The notes under the pieces were generated by a model, which saw nothing but the letters and a program-made list of their open reading frames with translations, did not search any database and had not been told where the DNA came from. A stretch of DNA of 64,000 bases from Eremophila alpestris peregrina. Taxonomy: Eukaryota; Chordata; Aves; Passeriformes; Alaudidae. The translations under genes were made by a program, and so were the position numbers. Position 1 is the stretch's first letter; each line of letters starts with the position of its first letter. Location: NCBI GenBank assembly GCA_009792885.1, contig WMCF01000014.1, forward strand, positions 13,267,641 to 13,331,640, written 5' to 3'. This document shows positions 1 through 11,121 of the stretch, piece after piece.

Positions 1-2312
1 TGCCTTGAACATCACAGTAAAGAATATATTCAAGGTGAGATTTGAAAACAGATAATGTGTAAGTGCTGTTGGTGTTGACAGGAAGTCTCGTATATGTGAA
101 GGGCAGCATAAGATAAAACTTGTTTTTTCAGTTTCCAAACAAGTGGCTGATAGAGGTGGTATCTCATACTTAAGGGAAGTAGAGTTAACACAATTTTACA
201 ACGAAGATGAGGGATTTGGAGCTCAGGATGGGAGGCTACATTTAAGCACACTAAGATTCAGTATAGCTGTTTACCGACTTGGTAATATGAGAAGGAAAGC
301 TTGAGAAGCAAAAAAGAGGAGTCAGATTCTCCCCAGACGACTAATCTAAGTTAACTGCAATGAAAAATTACTGAAAGAACAAAAGAGCATCTGGAGGCAC
401 ACTTGTGAACAGCTACCCTGGCAAGGCACTCAGGATGGCTGGGAGAGGGCTCAGGGGAAACAGAGGGCATGCAGGAGGGACTCCCTGCTTGTGTATTGGG
501 CTCATTCTGCAGAGGCACACTCATGGAAGTCTCTGTTCTGTTGGCTGTGTAGATAAAATCAGAATTTGTGCTTCCAAGTCTGCCCTTCCAGCATTTCCCT
601 TGAACACTATTTTGATGCAGACACAGGTGAAACAAAGACAAAGAAACCCATGCATGTGCGTATTTGTTTATGGGTAAATCTATTTTGAGTTATCATGGTT
701 GAAGCAGGATGTCCAAGTTAGTTTTCTGTGATTTATAGTGGGATTTTTTGCATAAAAAGAAACACTGTTTCTGTAAAGTATTATACATTTCCTTTAGGGA
801 AGGCTAAATCAGCCATATTAATTCAGTTAAATTCAGGGTTTTGTGATAAATGTTGGAAATATGTTTTATATAGTCATAGAAGACCTATCCAACAGTCTTG
901 TGATAGTCAAAAAGACAAATAAAAAAGCTTTAGTTGAAGCTGAATAAAAGTCAGTCCATCATAACAGGGTAATATAGTGGCAAACAAGGAAAACGAATGT
1001 GCTTACTTTGAGAAGTTGCTATAAATCACCAGTAGAGCTAGAAATATTTCTCTGAAGAGAGTATGGAAAGAAGTTAGGTTGAATGGAAACATATGCCTAA
1101 CAGGTTGAAGCAAATCAAAGGCTTTAAACAAAAAAGAAGGAACTGTAGTAAAGCCACAGGGGACTGCTGCCCTTCTCTAATCTCAATGGTTTCTTAGACC
1201 CTATGGTTTTATACTAAATCATCTCTCCTCTATGTGGTAATGTAAAACCTGAAGGGAAACATGACACTTCTGATTGTGAGAACCTGACAGCTCAGCTGTA
1301 TGAATATGAAAGTTCAGGAATGTAGGAAACATCAATGCAAAACTACAACATACTTGTTAACTACTAATAAAAAAATGCCTATTTTTGTTGTTATCCAATT
1401 TCAGTTTGTCTAATTACATGTAAAAACATGCCTACTTGTCAGAAAGTTGATTCACTGGCATGGATGAAATTTTCCTGAAGCTAACTTTCCTCCCCTCTCC
1501 CCCCTTTCCAGCTAAACACCTCAATGAGATGAAAACAGAGCTTGTTTACTGGAGCTTTTGCTGTTTGCACTGATCTCCAAAATACAGTTTTACCACAGTT
1601 ATATTTTTAGTAACCTCTGTGTCGCAACAGCAGTCAGCAATGACACGCTTGTGTTACGAATCTGCAGTGGTTTGTCATTTCTTCAGCTACAGACTTTGGC
1701 AAAAAGCTATTTGTGGTGTTTACAGGAACTGCAGCAGCAGCAGAGATTTGGGCACACAAACCAGAGGCATATGGAGCTCCTTAGGCCAGCTGGAATTTAA
1801 TTTCAAATAATGAACAAGAATGTTTGGTGTTTTTAATGGGTTGAATGAAGCAGAGTGTGCTTGGAAAAAGCTTGCATCAGCTTAAAAGATAATGCTGTCT
1901 TCTTGATACTGTAAGCAGTAGGCTATGGCATACTAAAAATCCAGCACCCTATACTGAGTAATCCATGGAAAGAAGAGCTGGAACACTAAAAATAAAGATG
2001 GTGCCAAAATGCAATGCCAGTCCCTGGCAGCACTGCAAGCTCCTCATGCTCTTTTCTCATTGGAATTTCCCTTTGCTCCCAGGTGAATCTGTGCTGGAAT
2101 CCTGTGGGGATGTTATGAGTCCATTAGGGGAATACAGTTGTATAACGCAAGGGCAGCGGGTTAAAGTAATCCTGGGCTGCAGAGGTGCCCTAATATTGTT
2201 TTGGTCGAATGTTTTTTACTTGTAACTGAAGTTGCAAGGCCCTAGTCCTGAAGTGTGCCAAAACGTATCAGAAAAAAAAGCTTGACTGTTCTTTCACCTG
2301 TGGGCACCAGGC

Positions 2313-2366
2313 ATCTTTTCTAGAAGCACTCTAGAATAAGTCTTCTAGAAGCAATTTGGAATAAAC
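2313..2366. repeat. Imperfect tandem duplication of about 27 bp
   Basis: Two adjacent units share the core TTCTAGAAGCA followed by a diverged segment ending in GGAATAA or AGAATAA. The first runs from about 2313 to 2340 and the second from about 2341 to 2366. The units differ at several positions, so the duplication is old. No function is suggested. Confidence 0.5.
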
Positions 2367-4374
2367 TGACCCTGGAAGTACAAGTAAGATCCACTTCTTC
2401 TGCTTCTATCCCTTAGTCTTTCTAATAAAAAAGTATAAAGGAATGTTTACAGATCTCTATGGCTTTCCTGGCAGTATTCAGATGCAATCTATCAAGATTT
2501 ATCATTTGGCTGTCATGACCAGTTGAAATGTATTGGTTTATACAGTGGGAAAGTTCATAAATCTGAAGTCATGCAGAGGGGCTCCTCTAATCCACTGTCA
2601 AAACAAACCATGGGAGGTGAGTGAAATTAATGCCTTTTCCAAGATGTGATGTGCCCCTATACTCCTGCTACCCATCTGTCCACAGCCTTGACACAAACCA
2701 GCAGATGCCTTTTTATCACTGTGACAGACAGTGGACACAGTGGCAGAGTGGACACAGGGCTATTGGGAGATGGAGTGCCAGGCCGTGTGTCAAAGACTAG
2801 TTGCATAATTTTGGCATGCAGGATTTGGCCTATAGGTTAAATACGCCCACTCTAAAATGTAGTGGGGAACCAAAAGGTTTAGAAACAGGAGGTTTCTATG
2901 TGAAGCCTGAAACTGGAAGTAAAATGGGTGCAAAAGAGCAAGTTCTAGAGCTCAGGAGCTGGAACAACATGAGAGAAAGTTTCTTAATGTTTTTTCTGGA
3001 GTAAATATTTATTCCAAATTGCAACCCAGTCTCTTGGTATTGAATTTTGTCAAGGAGGGATGGCTGATAGTTGTGTAATTCCTAAAACTGGTAAGTATCT
3101 TAAATTGGCAATCTGCAAGTTAATTGTTTATGAGAGTCGAAAAGGAAAATTTATCCTGCTAAACTTTTCAAACATCAGAAGTTTCCTAGATGCACTTTGA
3201 AATTATAAATTACTCTGTAGGCTAGGGAAAAAAACAGTGTCTAGGATGCTGCCTCAGCTATAAGCTCCCTCTCTGAATGAGGCAGAGCTGTCATTTTCAG
3301 TGGGATGCTTCAGATAGCTTCCCTGAGATGTGAGTATCTGCTCTCACTGTGCGCAGTGATCTCCTTTACGTTGAGAAGATGCTTTGTACATAGCTGAAAA
3401 GGTGTGGTCCATTCCCACAGAAAGCTTTGGTTATGATGAGTAGAAATTGAACTCACAAAAAATAATAAAGGTTAAAAAAACCAACTCCACTAGAAACTGT
3501 TTCCTAAGTCTCTTTCAAACTCCCTCTGTGAAGCACTTTTAATTTCAACATTCCCCAAAACTAATTTTTATTTCTGCCACCCAAGAAGGAGCACAAGAGA
3601 AAGAAAATAGGAATGGCTCCGTGATGTATGTTAATGGTTAGAACATCCTAGACTTAAATGCGGAGCCTGAACAATCTGAGTATGTAGCAGCTAAACAAAA
3701 GGTTGGTTGTTATGTGCTCTGCATTGATGTAATTAAAATTAGCCACAGGAAAAAGTGTTGGGAACCTACTGGAGTTAGGGCAGGTTTATGTCTGTGGCAT
3801 GAGAAGGTGGGAAATTCCCACACAAACTGAACATGGAGGTTATGATGCAATAACCTGCAATTTACCTCTACATATTTAGACCTTGACCTGTTGAGTTTCC
3901 TGGGGTAGAGACTGTGTTTTCTTTTTGAATGCCCAAATATTTTGAGAAGAATGAAGCTTAATTGCTGGAAAATGTTTCTGGAGAGAGACATTGTGGCTGA
4001 CATTCCACTGCCTTTGCCTAGCAGAGTCTCTGTGCATTGTTAGCACTGCTGGTGGGGAGGTGAGGTGTCCTGTGGGAGTCAGCATCTGCCCCCACCACAA
4101 CTGTTCTTGCTTTGGAGGCAGGCTGCTCTGGTCACTAGATTCTCAGGTGTCCTTTGGTTCCCCACAGACCTAATGCTGCTGTTGGGGCTCTCTGTGCACT
4201 TACCATGTGCTGGGACCTTTGCTGTAGCTGTTTCTTGTTAATTACTGAATTGGCCTTCCCTGCCACTGAGGAGGGGGAGGTGAAAGTCCTTCAAGGTTGA
4301 TGTAGCTATGCATAATGTTTGAAAGGTGTTAGTGCTACCAAGTCTTATGGTTTCTTAGCTCAAACCAACTAGGC

Positions 4375-4390
4375 AAAAAAAAAAAAAAAA
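4375..4390. repeat. A16 homopolymer
   Basis: An uninterrupted run of 16 A. A T17 run lies 227 bp downstream at 4618-4634, so the two could pair as an inverted repeat. Neither is attached to a recognisable retroposed sequence. Confidence 0.9.
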
Positions 4391-4617
4391 TTGGATCTGC
4401 AGCCTTGGTATTTGTGAAGGAAAGTTGCAAAAACATGACCTGAGTTCACCCTGTATTAAAAGTGGAATAAACCACACAAATGTGTTTATTTATTTTTCAG
4501 TAACTCATGTTACAGCTAATCTCATGATGTTTTGTGGCTTGACTCACAGTTTTCAAAAGCTTGAGGTTGGCAATAGTGAGTAATACATAGATTGTCACAA
4601 AAGAAAACCAGCTGCTC

Positions 4618-4634
4618 TTTTTTTTTTTTTTTTT
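4618..4634. repeat. T17 homopolymer
   Basis: An uninterrupted run of 17 T, complementary to the A16 run at 4375-4390. It produces an artificial lysine-rich frame on the opposite strand. Confidence 0.9.
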
Positions 4635-6700
4635 GGATTCAAGGGTTTTATGATTCTGCTGTGGGCTCTCATCTGCTGTCATAGGAACTGTGTTTGACAG
4701 TCTAAGTCTCTGTCTTTGGAAAGAAGAGTGGAATCTCAGTTCTGTAAGCCATGAACCTAGTGAGTTCTGTTTCCTTGTGAATTTTTAACAATTACCTCTG
4801 AGAACATTATCTTCATTGTCTTTCAGGCTTCTCTCCTTTTCAGATCTCACTAAAACTGACTAATAATTTGAAAACACTTGTTGCTAGTCTCTTGAGGTAT
4901 ATTTTAACTATAGTTCGAGTCTGCTTTCCCTTCAGCTTTTGCTGCTTTTGCATTGGGATTTTATATGAGAAAATTGGTGAATGAATACATTCTGGAAAGA
5001 ATTGTGAAGTATTTAGAAATCATTAATTTTCCAGATCACCTATTATGATGTCATTAAATCCATGGCTCTCTTTCTATAGAACAAATAAAAGTTTTCAGTG
5101 GACAACAATGATGACAGAGCAAATTAATTTTCTTATAAGACATTATGGTTTACTTAGTGCTAACTCTGATTTTCTGCAGAAGGATGCTCTAAGACTCTGC
5201 TGTGATCACTGCTAGAGATTTCTCAATCTGGACACACAGAGGTGTAGAACACTACTGCATTGCCACTGGTTACTGCAGTGTGTTGCCACTCATCATTTCA
5301 AAATTATTTACTCTGTGGGAGCACAGCACCATTGTGAAGCCCCATCTGTGCAGCCAGAGAAGGGCTGGTTATCTTGTGCTGCATGGAGTGAGCATAATTG
5401 CCTCTTCATCTATTTGCAGGGATTAATCCCAAGCCTGTATCCATAACTGGTGAGATAATTAACTCTTTAATTATTGATTCACACTTTATGCCATGCATAC
5501 CTGTAAAAATTGCCTTCATGTTTTCTTCTATTCCACTGTCTTCTAGCTTGTTTTACCCAGCCATTGTCTTTCCCAACACTTCAGGTGAATGGACTCTGAA
5601 AACTGAGATGTCTGTCTCCTCTGTCTCCTCCAGAGGTAAAAATCATCTCCTCTTTTGCCTCCACCAGTAAGAATGCAACATTGCCTTGATGAAAAGGGCT
5701 GGTTGCACAAAACTTCAGTACAGTTGCAAAGCAAAGCAAAAATAAAATAAATTACTGTACCATTGGGAAAGTCCTTCCTTCAACAAAAATGTGACATTGA
5801 AAAAATATGCTCATGCTTTTGTTATTAAATATTTAGAAATATCTTCATTTTTACTACTAAAAATAAATTCTAGTGCATTTTTATTTTTAAAAAAATCTAA
5901 CTAAGCTCCACTGCTAATTAGGGTTATCAAAAGACATAGACAGATTATTCTGATGTCTTTTTATCTCTGCATGATAAATGCCTTCAAATATTCTCCCTTC
6001 TCCCATTAACAGTTGGGTGTCATTTGAAAACTGAGTTATAACAGTAACTATTCTCAGCAGAAGTGTTGAAGTCCTCCCTCTGGAGTCTACTGTACAATAA
6101 AATATGTATGCCACATTTCAACCACAGAGGTATAGAGACTAGAATTTTTCCCCCCAACAGTAACTGAAAAGCTAGGGATTTGCAGGCAAATGTTTCTTCA
6201 GGATGTCTTCTCAGGCTGAAAATGTTGTTGAGGTTGCTGGTCAGAAGTCAAAATCTCATGGACCTTACCATAGTGGAAAGGTTTTTATTGCATTAATAAG
6301 AGATTTGCCTGGCATGATTTTTGCCCGTTTCACAGACACTAAATCTTAATTCCTTGTTTTAGCATCTATGATTAAACTCCCTTCCTTTCCTCCCTCATAT
6401 ACATTTTTTTTCCTGACAGTGATAACCGTATGTGAAGTGTATTTTATTTTTGCAGTGTAAACATAAGGTAAGAAATCTACTTGTATCTGCAACAAGCTGT
6501 GTCTGCTGTTTATTAGGTTGCTCCTCTATTGTTGATATAGTCTGCATGTCAGTGGTTCACCTGGTTGCAGATTTGCTCTCACTTATAGCAGACATATGTT
6601 GCACATCATTATGCATTTAACTGTGAATCTCCATACTTCTAATCGAAGAAGATAATAACAGTTTCACTTGTTACTTTGACTTTATAGTAGGATTTTAGTG

Positions 6701-6706
6701 GATAAT
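6701..6706. repeat. Left target-site duplication GATAAT of the solo LTR
   Basis: GATAAT directly precedes the LTR terminus TGTGGTGG. The identical hexamer follows the other terminus at 7329-7334. A 6-bp duplication is characteristic of integration by ERVK-like (class II, alpha/beta-retrovirus-related) elements. Confidence 0.85.
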
Positions 6707-6886
6707 TGTGGTGGTCCCTCTCTGCCCGGGGGTCTCCCTTGGGCAAGCCTGGCTGTGAGGTAGCACCATAGCAGCAATCGGTGAGTTCGTGAAGCACCCC
6801 AGATCGTGGGAGTACTCAGAGGCAGGAAAACCACGACACAGCCACCGGAGTAAGAGACTGACTCTCCTGAGGGTCTAAATCCAGGC

Positions 6887-6892
6887 TTTATT
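6887..6892 (-). promoter_or_regulatory. LTR polyadenylation signal AATAAA
   Basis: TTTATT on the plus strand reads AATAAA in the sense of the LTR. It lies about 75 bp downstream of the TATA-like box at 6965-6972, as expected for the R region of a compact retroviral LTR. Confidence 0.65.
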
Positions 6893-6964
6893 GGAGCTCG
6901 AAAGAGCCCAGTTAACTCGAACAACAACCTGCTCAGGAGAGCCCTGAACTGGCTCGTGCATGAG

Positions 6965-6972
6965 CTTAAAAA
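6965..6972 (-). promoter_or_regulatory. TATA-like box of the antisense solo LTR
   Basis: The minus strand reads TTTTTAAG here. It is the best-placed TATA-like element between the LTR start and the polyadenylation signal. Another AT-rich site (CTTATAAT near 7290-7298) lies too close to the LTR start to leave a normal U3. Whether either is active cannot be seen from sequence. Confidence 0.4.
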
Positions 6973-7328
6973 CAGGGGTGGGGAAAGGGGAGGAGAACTT
7001 GGACTATCCAATGAGGGTTAACCGGGGCGGGGAACTGAACAGAACTGACAGTACAACTTTCCAACCAGGGATAACAAGGGGAGGAACCAGGGCTCCACAG
7101 CCAATCACTCGATGCCTTGCTTGGAATTTTCCAGAAAGAAAGGGGTGGCCTCGGGTGACTGACAGGGAGCTCTAGGAGGGGTTAAGAGACTGACACACTG
7201 CCTTGAGGGCTGTCCTTGGGAGGGGTTAACTTGGAGGGTGGACCAGGGTAAACTAATACAGGAAAAACGTAGGGGGAACAGGAATAAACCATTATAAGAA
7301 AGTCAGGGGAGAACAACATATCCCAACA

Positions 7329-7334
7329 GATAAT
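7329..7334. repeat. Right target-site duplication GATAAT of the solo LTR
   Basis: Identical to 6701-6706. It fixes the right boundary of the LTR at 7328 and shows that neither flank has been rearranged since insertion. Confidence 0.85.
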
Positions 7335-10300
7335 CAGATACTATCTGTGGAAATTAAGAGTTTGATCTTCATTTCGCTAGCATTTTGGGGAGAATATTTT
7401 CTAAGGAGTTCATGCACTGTATTACGCTAATTTTCCTGTAAGGCTTGGTTTGAGATTTCTATTTCACCATCCCTCTGGGCACTTATGTTAAGTAGCTGAC
7501 TCCTCACCACTGAATTGGCACAAGATCTCTTGTCCCTTTCAAAACAAGAAGTATAATATCTTTCAATTTTTACTGCTGTAGGAGGTTTTTAAAAATCCAT
7601 CTTGACAATAATCATGGTAGTTTATAAAATTAGTGGAAAAACAATTTCCAACAGTCAATTTGCCTGTTGTCTGAGCAAAAATTTTGGTTATTGCTGAATG
7701 CACAGTCTTTGTACTTGTTAGATAATTTACAGTAAACACACGTCCTCTTAATTACATCATAGTAGCTTAAACAGATTTGTAGAGCCATTTAAAAATCAAT
7801 ACTTAGCTTTTAGGTGATGAATTAATTAACAGAGTTTGAATGCTGAAAGTTTGCTTTGACCAGCATGCACTTTGTCTTCATAGCCTCACCATCAATAGGG
7901 GGAGGTGCAAAATTGCATGAAGCTGATAGGATGGAAATGCCCTGATTTCTTTTTGGCTAATGACTGCTCCTGTAAACCTCTGTGACAGGCCAAAAAAGTC
8001 GCACAAAATGTTTTGTGTATAAATATATGTGTAATGTGCAAACATTACACCAAATGTATTGCCCACTGCTTTAAGGCCCATGTTTTTAATTTTTTGCTTT
8101 GTGCTAAAGCCCAGTTCAATTCAAGGTGAGTTTTACATAATGGCTTGGTTTGTAAGGGTAGCTTAATCATCTTTGCAGCAAGAAAATGCAAACTCTAAAC
8201 AAGCTTAAATGGTATATCCAGTAAGAGTTCACATATATAAGAACATATACAGTATAGTGGTTTTGGTTCCAAGAAAAAACAGTGTTAAACAATGACAACA
8301 GTGATAAAAAAAGTTGTCTTTTTTTCCCAATCTTCCTGCTTTAGAGCTTGATCTAGGAGAAGAACAGTCAAATGTTAGGAAGCATAAATATATTCTCATA
8401 TTGGTTGTATGGCAATTCTGAATTGATTTCAAACAACTCTCTAAAGACTTCTCACAGGACAATTTATAAGTTTGCAATCAATTATTTGTTTTAAATGAGG
8501 ATGAGATAGACAATGCTGAGACTGGTAAAACCTTTTTTTTTTTAAACCATTCAGCATTGGCCAAAGTGAATGGGCTATGAAATCATACTAAATAAAAATT
8601 ATACAGCTGTCATTTCACTGACAAGCTTGTAACTTTGATAAGTGTGTGTCTACATTTTCAGTCCTGAATATTAGGTAAGATCATTGCCTATCAATGTGCC
8701 TGTTCCCAGCTTCTGTTACTGTCCTCTATTTACACAGTGAAGTTCCTTTAGAAATATTTTTTTGGTAAATGTAACATTAATTTCATGTCCTTGGTTTCTG
8801 GTGACACAGGAGAAGAAAGAGAAATAAAATTGTTCATTGTAGGGAAAGTGTTCATTTGATCCAAGTGATGTGGGTATACCTTGAACAAAAAGCTGGAAAT
8901 ACAGAAGCATCAAGTGTCTCTAAATTACGTCACTAATTAGTCCAAAATCTAGTTTTGATTCTGTAACAAGAAAATTCCACACTATCCAAATATGCAGAAT
9001 TGTTGAGAATGAAGCAGCAGCTGGCAGTAGTATTTACTTCAGCATAGTCACTAAGTTGTTTTCATGTGATGTTTATTTTCGGGATTTATGAACTGTCTAG
9101 TTGTTTAAATGCGTTGACCTTGATGCTCAGCATATCTGCGCTTCAAAATAGTTTCATTGTTTAAGTATTAACTGGAGTCTTCATTCTGTGTGTGCATCAT
9201 CAACATAAATGTAGTTAATTTAAAATATTATTTAAAAGAATGTTCTGTTGTACCACTTGTTTATATTTTGCTAGTACATTTAGCATATTCACACTCACAT
9301 CAGAATTTCATCTTGGAACTCAAAAGAATGCCAACAGATGAGTCTTTCATGATTGGCTTCTTATCACTTAAAGTTCCTTGAGCAGAAGAGGGTCAGCTGT
9401 GATGTAAAAGGGAATTTTGCAATTAGCTTTCAGGTTTGAGAAAAATAGATGCCAGCTTTAAAGTGTTCAGGTTTTCATTTGTCTCTTGGAAGGCAGGCAG
9501 TGCTTTCCTCATTTTTTTTTAATTCATGCTTCTTCTATATGTCCAAATAAAATGGAAAATATCTGATTTTTTTTTATGAGAAATATTGGCAGAAGGGGAG
9601 ATGTGGCATTACTTAATTTTAAAGCTGTGATGGTGATTGCATTTCAAATCTCTTCTCTCTACTTCTGTCTATGGTGCATGGATCCTTCCTGTTTTATTCC
9701 TAGTTTTTATCTTCTGTTTTGTGTTTAGAGATATTCTTCAGAAATAGGCAAGCCTGTTCTGATAGAATATGAAATGCTACATCCTGACAACAACATTTCC
9801 TGAGATTCAAACTTAGAATTAAATAAATACATTCGGGTTTTTTATTTCATATTTTGGACCAAACAGGAAGAGATAACAGAAGGAAAATATACTTTGAGAT
9901 ATTTAATTCTGCATATAAATGAGGAAAGCATAAAAACATGCTTCTAGCTTTTCTTTCTGGATGTTCCATGCAAATTTTTGCACTTACAGATTTGTTAAAG
10001 AATTTGTTAAAAAACTAGCCTTTAGAATAAATATAAAATATGGGAGCAGTGCTTCATTTTCCAAAGGACTGTAACTTATTTTTTCTCTTCTTGCTTCTCA
10101 TTGATCACAGTCAGTGGAATAAACTATCTTGCTTCTTCCATCAATTTCTTCTTTCTTAGCCTTCTCTTTACACCAATTTTGAATGTTTTGTCATATTTAA
10201 GGTCTCATACAAATTGACCACAGCCTTCATCCTTAGCATACTTTTTATACAAGCATCAGAAAAGAGAAGCCAACATAATTTAGATTTCATATAGGTATCC

Positions 10301-10442
10301 ATAATTGTCACCTGACAGCTAATATTTTGCATAGAAATTTTTAGAATTTTGTATAGAAAACCTTCTAATATTTTTAATTTGTGGTGCTTGCTTGCCATCT
10401 GCATGTTCATCATATGCATGTTTTCATTGTGTTGGTGTTAGT
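7335..10442. other. AT-rich single-copy DNA without a recognisable gene
   Basis: No frame longer than about 83 codons and no recognisable protein, RNA gene or transposon. Short T and A runs occur, for example near 8530 and 9570. It is probably intergenic or intronic. Confidence 0.6.
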
Positions 10443-11121
10443 CCAAGAATCTGCTGAGTTGGAAGGGATGCATTTGGTTCATCGAGTTTAACTCCTGGCC
10501 CTGTGCAGGACACTCTTGTCACACCATGTGCTTGAGAGCCTTGTCCAAATGGTTCTCCAACTCAGACAGGTTTGGTGCACTGAACACTTCCCTGAGTGGA
10601 AAACCTTTTCCTAATATCCAACTTAAACCTCCTCTGACTCAGTTTTGTGCCATTCCCTCAGGTCCTGTCACAGGTCACCACAGAGAAGAGCTCAGTGCCT
10701 GCCCCTCCTGTTCCCCTCACAAGGAAGCTGTGACTGCAGTGAGGTCTCCCCTCAGTCTCCTCCAGGCTGAACAGCCCAAGTGACCTCAGCTGCTCCTCAC
10801 ACGGCTTCCCCTCAAGGTCCTTTACCATCCTCATGGTCCTCCTTTGGACACTCTCTAACAGTTTAATGTCTTTTTTAAATATGATGGCACCCAAAACTGC
10901 CCCCAGCACTGGAGGTGAGGCTGCCCCAATGCAGAGCAGAGGATACAATTGCCTCTTTTGCCCACCTGGCCATGCTGTGTCTGATGTACCCCAGGACAGG
11001 GTTGGCCCTCCTGGCTGCCAGGGCACTGGTGACCCAGATTCACCTTGCCATTGACCAGGACCCCCTCATCCCTTTCCACAGTGCTGCTCTCCAGCCTCTC
11101 ATTCCCCAGTCTTTACACACA
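10443..11121 (-). mobile_element. CR1 LINE fragment, 3' part
   Basis: About 680 bp of CR1 in antisense, with its 3' end at the left. Left-end words such as GTTGGAAGGGAT and CATCGAGTTTAACTCCTGG, and internal words such as CTTTTCCTAATATCCAACTT and CCTCCTTTGGACACTCTCTAA, are typical of the CR1 3' untranslated region and the end of its second open reading frame. On the minus strand the decayed frame keeps the ORF2 C-terminal pattern (see 10757-10876). The right end fades out near 11121 after a segment matching the part of ORF2 further upstream. The copy is 5'-truncated, as usual for CR1, and full of substitutions and small indels, so it is dead. The exact ends are uncertain by about 10-20 bp. Confidence 0.88.
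10757..10876 (-). pseudogene. Remnant of the CR1 ORF2 C-terminus
   Basis: Inside a 122-codon minus-strand frame (11026 to 10658), residues 51-90 include KKDIKLLESVQRR, KDLEGKPCEEQLRSLGLFS and a following LEE. This is the conserved region after the reverse transcriptase of CR1 ORF2. The rest of the frame is out of phase with the ancestral protein on both sides, which shows frameshifts. It is not a host gene. Confidence 0.75.

Larger units (their letters stand above)
1..6700. other. AT-rich single-copy DNA without a recognisable gene
   Basis: No open frame here exceeds about 100 codons and none resembles a known protein. I see no CpG-rich promoter, no convincing exon with both splice sites and no recognisable transposon. 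Small structures are an imperfect tandem duplication at 2313-2366, an A16 run at 4375-4390 and a T17 run at 4618-4634. The block at about 4030-4200 is richer in G and C than its surroundings but carries stops in all frames that I followed. The region is probably intergenic or intronic. Confidence 0.6.
6707..7328 (-). mobile_element. Solo LTR of an endogenous retrovirus, class II (ERVK-like)
   Basis: A 622-bp LTR bounded by TG...CA and by perfect 6-bp duplications (GATAAT at 6701-6706 and 7329-7334). It lies antisense. Reading the minus strand from 7328, it starts TGTTGGGATATG, has a TATA-like TTTTTAAG at 6965-6972 and a polyadenylation signal AATAAA at 6892-6887, and ends GGGACCACCACA. This spacing implies a U3 of about 360 bp, a short R and a U5 of about 160 bp. 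It is richer in G, C and CpG than the flanks. No gag, pol or env sequence adjoins it, so it is a solo LTR left by recombination between the two LTRs of a provirus. A 109-codon minus-strand frame inside it (6682-7011) has no known domain and is taken as chance. Assignment to class II rests on the duplication length and is an inference. Confidence 0.85.

Noticed and set aside
6682..7011. 109-codon minus-strand frame
   Set aside because: It lies almost wholly inside the solo LTR, crosses its U3-R-U5 signals and has no known domain.
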